Assembly: GCA_900547745.1 (NCBI GenBank)
Contig: URHT01000010.1
Coordinates: forward strand, 1 to 49,122
DNA from: an uncultured Eubacteriales bacterium
Lineage (GTDB): Bacteria; Bacillota; Clostridia; Oscillospirales; Oscillospiraceae
Reading direction: 5' to 3'
Length of the DNA: 49,122 nucleotides
The first letter of the stretch is position 1; each line of letters opens with the position of its first letter. Made by a program: the position numbers and the translations under genes. The notes below the pieces were generated by a model. It saw nothing but the letters and a program-made list of their open reading frames with translations, ran no database searches and was not told where the DNA came from. Shown piece after piece: positions 8,948 to 15,160 of this stretch.

Positions 8948-10141
8948 TTACAGCTGGGCCAGCGCCTGCTCCAGATCGGCGATGATGTCCTCGGCGTTCT
9001 CCAGACCCAGGGACAGGCGGATAAGCCCGGCGGGGATGCCGGACGCCGCCAGCTCCTCCTCGGTATAGGTGGAGTGGGTCATGGACGCGGCGTGCTCGAT
9101 CAGCGTCTCCGCGTCGCCCAGGGACACCGCCACGGTGATGAGCTTCACGGCGTTGACCAGCTTCATGCCGGCCGCCTTGCCGCCCTTGACCTCGAAGGAC
9201 AGCATACCGCCGAAGTCCCGCATCTGGCGGGCGGCGATGTCGTGGCCCTCATGGCTCTCCAGCCCGGGATAGTAGACCTTCTCCACGGCGGGGTGTTTAT
9301 CCAGGAACTCCGCCGCCAGCCGGGCATTGAGGCAGTGCTTCTGCATCCTGATCTCCAGTGTTTTCAGGCCCCGGAGGATCAGGAACGCGGTGAAGGGATC
9401 CATCACTGCGCCGGTCATGTCCTTCAGGCCGAACATCCGCACCTCATTGCAGAACTCGGCGGAGCCCACCACAAAGCCCGCGATGACGTCGCCGTGACCG
9501 TTGAGGTACTTGGTGGCGGAGTGGACTACCACGTCCGCGCCCAGCGCCAGCGGGTTCTGCAGGTAGGGGGAGGCGAAGGTGTTGTCGCACACCACCTTGA
9601 TGTCCTTGCTGTAGCCGTGGGCCACACCGGCCACCGCGGCAATATCGGTGATCTTCAGGTTGGGATTGGCGGGCGTCTCCAGATACACGGCGCAGGTGTT
9701 GGGCTTCAGCGCCGCCCGAACGGCGTCCAGATCGGTGGTATCCACGAAGCTGACCTCCACGCCGTAACGGGTCATGCCGTGGTTCAGCAGGGCGAAGGTG
9801 CAGCCGTACAGGGTACCGTCGGCCACGATGTGCTTCCCGGCGCCCGCGATGCTCCACAGGCAGGCGGAGATAGCGCCCATGCCGGAGCCGGCGGCCACGC
9901 AGGCCTCGCCGCCCTCCAGCGCCGCCACCTTGTTCTCCAGCACGGAGACGGTGGGGTTGCCCAGACGGGTGTAGATGTAGCCGCCTTCCTCACCGGCGAA
10001 GCGGCGTCCGCCCTGCTCGCAGCTGTCGAACACAAAGGTGGAGGTCTGGAAAATGGGGGTGGTCAGCGCGCCGTACTGGGTATCCTTGACGTTGCCGGCG
10101 TGGATGGCTTTGGTGCCGAAACCGCAGTTCTGGTCATACAT
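8948..10141 (-). CDS. megL: Methionine gamma-lyase (PLP-dependent Cys/Met metabolism enzyme)
   Basis: A 397-residue fold-type I PLP enzyme. Methionine gamma-lyase splits L-methionine into methanethiol, ammonia and 2-oxobutyrate. Seen: YTRLGNPT at 57-64 (phosphate-binding Tyr and Arg from the neighbouring subunit), Tyr112, and Cys114 in TLYGCTFAL. A cysteine at that place is the hallmark separating this lyase from cystathionine enzymes. DNTFASPYLQ and the PLP lysine in SATKYLNGHGD (about K211) are also present. The start at 10141 has AGGAGG at eight bases; an ATG six bases further up is too close to it. It is divergent from ridA. Homocysteine or cystathionine lyase activity remains possible. 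Confidence 0.88.
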   Translation of the reverse strand: MYDQNCGFGTKAIHAGNVKDTQYGALTTPIFQTSTFVFDSCEQGGRRFAGEEGGYIYTRLGNPTVSVLENKVAALEGGEACVAAGSGMGAISACLWSIAGAGKHIVADGTLYGCTFALLNHGMTRYGVEVSFVDTTDLDAVRAALKPNTCAVYLETPANPNLKITDIAAVAGVAHGYSKDIKVVCDNTFASPYLQNPLALGADVVVHSATKYLNGHGDVIAGFVVGSAEFCNEVRMFGLKDMTGAVMDPFTAFLILRGLKTLEIRMQKHCLNARLAAEFLDKHPAVEKVYYPGLESHEGHDIAARQMRDFGGMLSFEVKGGKAAGMKLVNAVKLITVAVSLGDAETLIEHAASMTHSTYTEEELAASGIPAGLIRLSLGLENAEDIIADLEQALAQL

Positions 10142-10440
10142 AGACATATCCTCCTCATCATAACAGGCCGCCGCAGCGGCGATTTCCGGTAGCTTTACCC
10201 TTTAAAGTTACCATGAAACCGGCGGGATATGGTACTTTGAAAATTCCATGGCCTGATATCTGTTTTCCAGATAACAAAATGCATATCCGCCGCGTACTTT
10301 TTCTGCTGAAACCGATATCCTTCCCGCTAAAACTGAAAAAAATGCGAAAAGTCAGGCAGAAGCTACAGGTATACGCGGTGCATTCCGCGCATACAATGGC
10401 AAAATCGCATTATAATTATTCCTCATAGCAAAAGAAAAAC
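10142..10440 (-). promoter_or_regulatory. Long leader and candidate promoter of megL with an inverted repeat
   Basis: No gene is visible here. On the minus strand TTGTAT (10391-10396) and TATACC (10368-10373) are 17 bases apart and would give a leader of about 220 bases. Within it AAAGTTACCAT (10204-10214) pairs with ATGGTACTTT (10229-10238) with one bulge, and TATCTG / CAGATA (10257-10273) forms a small second hairpin. I do not see the conserved core of a SAM riboswitch or a T-box. Confidence 0.35.
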
Positions 10441-10462
10441 CCCGCGCCGCCGAGGGGAACGG

Positions 10463-10491
10463 TTGCCATTTGCGGAGGAATGTGGTATAAG
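10463..10491 (+). promoter_or_regulatory. ridA promoter
   Basis: TTGCCA (10463-10468) is followed after 17 bases by TATAAG (10486-10491), about 70 bases before ridA. A seven-codon frame (ATG at 10539) spans the ribosome binding site and ends in an ATGA overlap with the ridA start. Confidence 0.6.
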
Positions 10492-10558
10492 TGTAAACAG
10501 AAAGCACCTCCGGCGCAGGCCGGACGGCATCCACCATCATGAACAGGAGGGTCATACC

Positions 10559-10939
10559 ATGAAAAAGATCATCGCCACTACCAACGCCCCCGCCGCCATC
10601 GGGCCCTATTCCCAGGCCATCGACTGCGGCAGCTTCCTCGTCACCTCCGGTCAGGTGCCCTTTGACCCCGCCACCGGCGAGTTCGTGCCCGGCGGCATCA
10701 CCGAGCAGACCCGTCAGGTGCTGACCAACATCAAGGCCATTCTGGAGGCCGCCGGCCTCACCATGGACAATGTGGTCAAGACCACCGTGTTCCTGCAGAG
10801 CATGGGCGACTTCGCCGCCATGAACGCGGTGTATGCCGAGTTCTTCACCGAGGGCCAGTACCCCGCCCGCTCCGCCGTGGAGGTGGGTGCGCTGCCCCGC
10901 GGCGCGCTGGTGGAGATCGAGACGATCTGCGTCAAGTAA
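10559..10939 (+). CDS. ridA: RidA family reactive enamine/imine deaminase
   Basis: A 126-residue YjgF/YER057c/UK114 protein. RidA trimers hydrolyse the reactive enamine and imine intermediates that PLP-dependent lyases and dehydratases release. Seen: the opening NAPAAIGPYSQAI, the region SGQVPFDPATGE, NVVKTTVFLQSM, and the signature around the catalytic arginine and glutamate, YPARSAVEVGALPRGALVEIE. The ATG at 10559 has AGGAGG upstream; a longer frame from 10463 begins inside the promoter. Its divergent neighbour is methionine gamma-lyase, an enzyme that makes exactly such intermediates, so a functional link is plausible. It ends at a terminator. Confidence 0.95.
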   Translation: MKKIIATTNAPAAIGPYSQAIDCGSFLVTSGQVPFDPATGEFVPGGITEQTRQVLTNIKAILEAAGLTMDNVVKTTVFLQSMGDFAAMNAVYAEFFTEGQYPARSAVEVGALPRGALVEIETICVK

Positions 10940-10952
10940 GCCCCAACCGCAC

Positions 10953-10990
10953 AAAAACGCCCCCGATGCACAGGCATCGGGGGCGTTTTT
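10953..10990. terminator. Terminator between ridA and the convergent HD gene
   Basis: AAAAACGCCCCCGATGC-ACAG-GCATCGGGGGCGTTTTT is a perfect 17-bp stem with A and T tracts on both sides, so it is bidirectional. Confidence 0.95.
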
Positions 10991-11009
10991 CTGTGTTCCC
11001 GCGTTCGTT

Positions 11010-11597
11010 TCAGGACAGCGTCTCCATCTCCCTGTTGACCTGCTCCTCGCAGCTGCGCATGGCCAGGATGGTCTTCTCCATCAGTTCCTCGATGGGCCAG
11101 CCCAGCCGTTCCGCGCCGGTGTTGATGACATCCCGGGAGCACCCGGCGGCGAACTTCTTGTCCTTGTACTTCTTCTTCAGACTGCTGACCTCCATATCCA
11201 TGACGCTCTTGCTGGGGCGCATGCGGGCGGCCGCGCCGATCAGACCGGTCAACTCGTCGGCGGCGAACAGCACCTTCTCCATCTGGTGCGTGGGCTCCAC
11301 ATCGCACACCAGCCCGTAGCCGTGGGAACAGACGGCGTGGATGAACTCGTCGGAGCACCCGGCCTTCCGCAGCAGCTCCGGCGCCTTGAGACAGTGCTGC
11401 TCCGGCCACCTCTCAAAGTCGATGTCGTGGAGCAGACCCACCGTGGCCCAGAAATCCGCGTCCTCGCCGTAGCCAAGCTCGTTGGCGTACCAGCGCATGA
11501 CGCCCTCCACCGTCAGACCGTGCAGGATATGGAACGGCTCCTTGTTATACTCTCTCAGGGCGGCCAGCGCCGCTTCGCGGGAGATGCATTCTTTCAT
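11010..11597 (-). CDS. HD-domain phosphohydrolase-like protein
   Basis: A 195-residue HD-superfamily protein. Metal-ligand motifs are visible in order: the first histidine in PFHILHGLTVEGVM, the HD pair in VGLLHDIDFERWPEQH, and a later histidine in IHAVCSHGYG. A basic KKKYKDKKF segment lies towards the C-terminus. HD proteins of this short type hydrolyse phosphate esters or nucleotides; the substrate cannot be read from sequence. The ATG at 11597 sits nine bases from AGGAGG; a GTG six bases further up is too close. It lies downstream of the ferritin-like gene on the same strand with a 35-base gap. Confidence 0.85.
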   Translation of the reverse strand: MKECISREAALAALREYNKEPFHILHGLTVEGVMRWYANELGYGEDADFWATVGLLHDIDFERWPEQHCLKAPELLRKAGCSDEFIHAVCSHGYGLVCDVEPTHQMEKVLFAADELTGLIGAAARMRPSKSVMDMEVSSLKKKYKDKKFAAGCSRDVINTGAERLGWPIEELMEKTILAMRSCEEQVNREMETLS

Positions 11598-11632
11598 CTT
11601 CACAGACCTCCTTTGTGCAGCTTAATTGCCCC

Positions 11633-12193
11633 CTATTTTAGCAGGTTATTCCCGGATGTCAAGCTGTTTTCCAGCAGCCGCAGCAGCATGGCCGCGTGGC
11701 CGTACTCCGCCCGGCTCAGCCGCTGGAAAAGCTCCCGCAGACACACGTCCTCCGTGTCCTCCGCCGCCTGCGCGTAGGCCGCGCCGCCGCAGGCCTCCTC
11801 GTGGTACAGCTCCCGCAGCAGCTGGCACCACGGCATGGACGGCTCCTGTCCGGCCGCCGCCGGCGGCTGGTAGAACCGCCCGGTCATCAGATAGTGGGCG
11901 GTCAGCAGCGTCCGGGCGTGGGACAGCTCCTCGTCCGCTATCCGCAGCAGCGTCCGCCGCGCCGCCGGCGGCGCGCTCCGGGCGTGGCACCGGTAGGCCC
12001 GCGCCATGGATACCTCCTCGTCGATGAACCGCTGCACCCGGACAAGGCCGTCCTCCGTGGGCGCGGCCATGCAGCACGCCTCGCGCTCCTCCGGGGCGGG
12101 CAGCGGCGCAAAGGGCGTCAGCTCCGGTGCCACCCGCCGCCACACGGCCTCTGACAGCGCCCGGTCATAGGGTAAATTCAGTTCCTGCTCCAT
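11633..12193 (-). CDS. Ferritin-like (rubrerythrin-type) helical diiron-like protein
   Basis: A 186-residue mostly helical protein. Two helix pairs carry Glu and ExxH patterns that fit a ferritin-like di-metal site: FIDEEVSMARAYRCHA and ADEELSHARTLL, then LYHEEACGGAAYAQAAE and RAEYGHAAMLLRLLE. There is no rubredoxin CxxC tail. Proteins of this kind act in peroxide reduction or metal handling, but the substrate is not known. AAGGAGG precedes the ATG at 12193. It is divergent from sufC, with a 233-base control region between, which fits a shared iron or oxidative-stress theme. Followed by the HD gene. Confidence 0.75.
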   Translation of the reverse strand: MEQELNLPYDRALSEAVWRRVAPELTPFAPLPAPEEREACCMAAPTEDGLVRVQRFIDEEVSMARAYRCHARSAPPAARRTLLRIADEELSHARTLLTAHYLMTGRFYQPPAAAGQEPSMPWCQLLRELYHEEACGGAAYAQAAEDTEDVCLRELFQRLSRAEYGHAAMLLRLLENSLTSGNNLLK

Positions 12194-12284
12194 GTTTGAA
12201 CGCCTCCTTCTCACGGCATACTATGCGTAAAGACCCGCCGGTGCGCCTGTCTGCCCCGTTCGCGGCGAAATGTGCAGGAAAAGA

Positions 12285-12393
12285 TTGCTTTTTTTTCGGA
12301 AATCTGTTACACTGGCACAGTTGTAAAGCGCATCTGCTTTTCCAATGGGCTGTTGCAGATGTCACATCCTTCCGGCGGCCCATCTGGTATACT
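12285..12393 (+). promoter_or_regulatory. Candidate suf promoter region
   Basis: TTGCTT (12285-12290) and TACACT (12308-12313) are 17 bases apart. A further TATACT lies at 12388-12393 without a clear -35. A small palindrome GATGT-C-ACATC lies at 12356-12366. One of these presumably drives sufC-sufB. Confidence 0.4.
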
Positions 12394-12426
12394 TCAGATA
12401 TCACCTCAGAGAGAGGAGAGCTATCC

Positions 12427-13167
12427 ATGCTGGAACTGCAAAACATCTGTTACCGCGTGTCCACTCCCGACGGGGAGCAGGACATTCTCAAGAACGTGTC
12501 CATCACCATTCCCGACCATAAGCTGATGGTGTTCACCGGCCCCAACGGCGGCGGCAAGACCACGCTGGCCAAGGTCATCATGGGCCTGGTGCAGCCCACG
12601 TCCGGCCGCGTCCTCTATAACGGCGAGGACGTAACGGCGCTGTCCATCACCGAGCGTGCCCGCCGGGGCATCAGCTACGGCTTTCAGCAGCCGCCGCGCT
12701 TCAAGGGCATCACCGTCCACGACCTGCTGCTTCTGGCGGCGGGGCAGGAGAAGCTCAGCAAGGACAAGTGCTGCGCGTACCTGACCAAGGTGGGCCTGTG
12801 CGCCAACGACTATCTGGATCGCGAGGTGGATGTGTCCCTGTCCGGCGGCGAGGTCAAGCGCATCGAGATCGCTACCATTCTGGCCCGGCAGAGCGACCTG
12901 ATGATCTTCGACGAGCCGGAGGCCGGCATCGACCTGTGGAGCTTTGCCCGCCTTACCGAGACGTTCGAGCAGATCCATCAGGAGGGCAGGGCCACCATGA
13001 TCATCATCTCCCATCAGGAGCGCATCATCCGGCTGGCCGACGAGATCGTGGTCATCGCCAACGGGCAGATCGCCCACCGGGGCACCACCGAGGAGGTTTT
13101 CCCCCTCATTCTGGCGGATACGCTGGGCAGCTGTCCCGTGCTGGAGAGAAAGGAGGGCGCACAATGA
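12427..13167 (+). CDS. sufC: Fe-S cluster assembly ATPase SufC (SmsC type)
   Basis: A 246-residue soluble ABC ATPase. Seen: Walker A GPNGGGKTT near residue 40, a Q-loop in YGFQQPPRF, the SufC-type signature LSGGEVKRIEIA, Walker B LMIFDEPEAGIDLW and the switch histidine in IIISHQER. In SUF systems SufC works with SufB/SufD as the scaffold complex that builds Fe-S clusters. GAGAGGAGAG precedes the ATG. Its stop overlaps the next start as ATGA, so the two are translationally coupled. No sufS, sufU or sufD follows, matching the two-gene SmsCB arrangement described in anaerobes. Confidence 0.93.
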   Translation: MLELQNICYRVSTPDGEQDILKNVSITIPDHKLMVFTGPNGGGKTTLAKVIMGLVQPTSGRVLYNGEDVTALSITERARRGISYGFQQPPRFKGITVHDLLLLAAGQEKLSKDKCCAYLTKVGLCANDYLDREVDVSLSGGEVKRIEIATILARQSDLMIFDEPEAGIDLWSFARLTETFEQIHQEGRATMIIISHQERIIRLADEIVVIANGQIAHRGTTEEVFPLILADTLGSCPVLERKEGAQ

Positions 13168-14093
13168 TCACTGATATTGACGCCAGACTGCTGGAAAAGA
13201 TCGCCGACCTGACGGGTCAGCCCGTGGGCGCCTTCAACATCCGCAAGGACAGCGGCTGTGAGGCCCGCCAGTCCACGGAGCATATCGACATCACGCCCCG
13301 GGCCGACGGCAAACAGGGCATCGACATCCGCATCAAGCCCGGCACCAAGGGGGAGAAGTGCTACATCCCCGTCATCATCAGCAAGACCGGCCTCAGCGAG
13401 ATGGTCTATAATGACTTCTATGTGGGCGACGACTGCGATGTGGAGATCGTGGCCGGCTGCGGCATCCACAACTCCGGCTGCGACGAGAGCCGTCACGACG
13501 GCGTGCATACGTTCCACATCGGCAAAAACGCCCGCGTGCATTACAGCGAGAAGCACTACGGCGAGAACGACCCCGGCCAGACCGGCGGCAACATCATGAA
13601 CCCCAAGACCGTGGTGTATCTGGGCGAGAACGCCACCATGCAGATGGATACCGTCCAGATCCGGGGTATCGACTCCACCAAACGCGAGACGGACTTCTTC
13701 TGCGAGGCCGGCAGCGAGGTTGTGGTGACGGAGCGTCTCCTGACCCACGGCAGCCAGCAGGCGGAGAGCGACATGAACATCCAGCTCAACGGCCACGACG
13801 CCAAGGGCCGGGTCATCTCCCGCTCTGTGGCGCAGGATCAGTCCCATCAGGTGTTCCGCCCCGTCATGGTGGGCAACGCCCAGTGCTTCGGCCACGTCCA
13901 GTGCGACAGCATCATCATGGGGCAGGCCAGGATCGAGTCCGTGCCCGCCATCACCGCCAACTGTCCCGACGCCCAGCTGATTCACGAGGCGGCCATCGGC
14001 AAGATCGCCGGCGACCAGCTGCTGAAGCTGGAGACGCTGGGCCTGACGGAGGAGGAGGCGGAGGACACCATCCTCAAGGGCTTCCTGGCCTGA
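13164..14093 (+). CDS. sufB: SufB/SufD family Fe-S scaffold (SmsB type)
   Basis: A 309-residue SufBD-family beta-helix protein, much shorter than SufB (about 465) or SufD (about 420), as in SmsB. Seen: repeating beta turns (GDDCDVEIVAGCGIHNSGCD, then HIGKNARVHYSEKHYGEN) and the family C-terminus (RIESVPAITANCPDAQLIHE, then AAIGKI). Cysteines in GCGIHNSGC and near the end are candidate cluster ligands, but this is inference. AGGAGG lies at 13151-13156 and the start overlaps sufC's stop. Together with SufC it is probably the whole scaffold for Fe-S assembly. Ends at a strong terminator. Confidence 0.9.
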   Translation: MITDIDARLLEKIADLTGQPVGAFNIRKDSGCEARQSTEHIDITPRADGKQGIDIRIKPGTKGEKCYIPVIISKTGLSEMVYNDFYVGDDCDVEIVAGCGIHNSGCDESRHDGVHTFHIGKNARVHYSEKHYGENDPGQTGGNIMNPKTVVYLGENATMQMDTVQIRGIDSTKRETDFFCEAGSEVVVTERLLTHGSQQAESDMNIQLNGHDAKGRVISRSVAQDQSHQVFRPVMVGNAQCFGHVQCDSIIMGQARIESVPAITANCPDAQLIHEAAIGKIAGDQLLKLETLGLTEEEAEDTILKGFLA

Positions 14094-14117
14094 CGCGCCC
14101 CCACACGACCCACACAT

Positions 14118-14145
14118 AAAAAGACCGCCTCCCGGCGGTCTTTTT
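14118..14145 (+). terminator. suf operon terminator
   Basis: AAAAAGACCGCC-TCCC-GGCGGTCTTTTT is a perfect 12-bp stem with a T tract. Confidence 0.92.
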
Positions 14146-14192
14146 CATGTCGGAAATTTCCACGCTCCAGAACCTTCCGGCCCCTCCGGGGA

Positions 14193-14221
14193 TTGACGCC
14201 CGCCGCCGGAAACAGTATAAT
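14193..14221 (+). promoter_or_regulatory. Sigma-A promoter of the ECF transporter operon
   Basis: TTGACG (14193-14198) and TATAAT (14216-14221) are 17 bases apart. Transcription should begin near 14228, which makes the ATG at 14230 nearly leaderless and favours the TTG at 14266 as the true start. No riboswitch-like leader is present. Confidence 0.85.
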
Positions 14222-14265
14222 AAAACCGTATGCGCTCATATCACAGGGGAGAGGGGGTGCCATCC

Positions 14266-15159
14266 TTGCGCGATACGTTTTCCGACTGCCACCCGGCGGT
14301 GAATTTTCTCTATTTTGCGCTGGTGCTGGCCTTCTCCATGACCCTGATGCACCCGGCCTGCCTGCTGATCTCCCTCACCGGCGCCTGCTGCTATGTGGCG
14401 CGGCTGTGCGGCCTGCGGGAGCTGGGCCGCAGCGCCCGCTGGCTGGTGCCCATGGCGCTGCTGGCGGCGCTGGTGAACCCCGCCTTCGTCCATCAGGGCG
14501 TCACCATCCTGACCTACCTGCCCACCGGCAACCCCCTGACGCTGGAGAGCATCCTCTACGGCTTCGCCGCCGCGCTGCTGCTGGCGTCGGTGGTGCTGTG
14601 GTTCCGCTGCTTCAGCACCGTCATGACCTCCGATAAATTCATCTACCTCTTCGGCCGCGTCATCCCCGCCCTGTCGCTGGTGCTGAGCATGACGCTGCGC
14701 TTCGTGCCCCGCTTCCGCCGCCAGTTCCGCGCCGTCTCGCAGGCCCAGCGCTATATGGGCCGCGACACGTCCTCCGGCGGCCTGCTCCAGCGGGGCAAAA
14801 ACGCCATGAAGGTCTTTTCCGTGCTGGTCACATGGAGCCTTGAAAGCGCCATCGACACGGCGGACAGCATGCGCAGCAGGGGGTACGGCCAGCCGGGCCG
14901 CACCGCCTTCTCCATCTACCGTCTGGACGACCGCGACCGCAGCCTCCTGCTGTGGCTGGGCTTCTGCGGCTTGTACCTGCTGACCGGCGTAGTGTCCCGG
15001 GGCCTGTACTTCCAGTATTACCCCCTGCTGCTGGGCGCCCCGGCCCAACCACTGACCATCAGCTTTTTCGCGGTGTATCTGCTGCTGTGCCTGACGCCCT
15101 CCGCCATGTCGTGGGTGTCCCGGCGCCGCTTCCGCCGCTGCATGAAAGGAGGTGCCTGA
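14266..15159 (+). CDS. ecfT: ECF transporter transmembrane protein EcfT
   Basis: A 297-residue membrane scaffold of an energy-coupling factor vitamin transporter. The start is TTG at 14266, with GAGGGGG eight bases before; the product then opens with RDTFSDCHPAVNFLYFALVL, typical of the family. Several hydrophobic helices follow (LLISLTGACCYVARL, FAAALLLASVVLWF, LLWLGFCGLYLLTGVV). The cytoplasmic coupling helices carry the ARG-like motif DSMRSRGYGQ, which contacts the ATPases. The ATG at 14230 is in frame but has no ribosome binding site. The stop is one base before the next gene's ATG, so the two are tightly coupled. Confidence 0.9.
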   Translation: MRDTFSDCHPAVNFLYFALVLAFSMTLMHPACLLISLTGACCYVARLCGLRELGRSARWLVPMALLAALVNPAFVHQGVTILTYLPTGNPLTLESILYGFAAALLLASVVLWFRCFSTVMTSDKFIYLFGRVIPALSLVLSMTLRFVPRFRRQFRAVSQAQRYMGRDTSSGGLLQRGKNAMKVFSVLVTWSLESAIDTADSMRSRGYGQPGRTAFSIYRLDDRDRSLLLWLGFCGLYLLTGVVSRGLYFQYYPLLLGAPAQPLTISFFAVYLLLCLTPSAMSWVSRRRFRRCMKGGA

Positions 15160-15160
15160 T

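Noticed and set aside
14230..14265. ATG at 14230 as the ecfT start
   Set aside because: It would be nearly leaderless after the TATAAT at 14216-14221, whereas the TTG at 14266 has GAGGGGG at eight bases and gives the family's usual N-terminus.
14146..14265. Riboswitch upstream of the ECF transporter
   Set aside because: Only about 40 bases lie between the expected transcription start and the TTG; no room and no conserved core.
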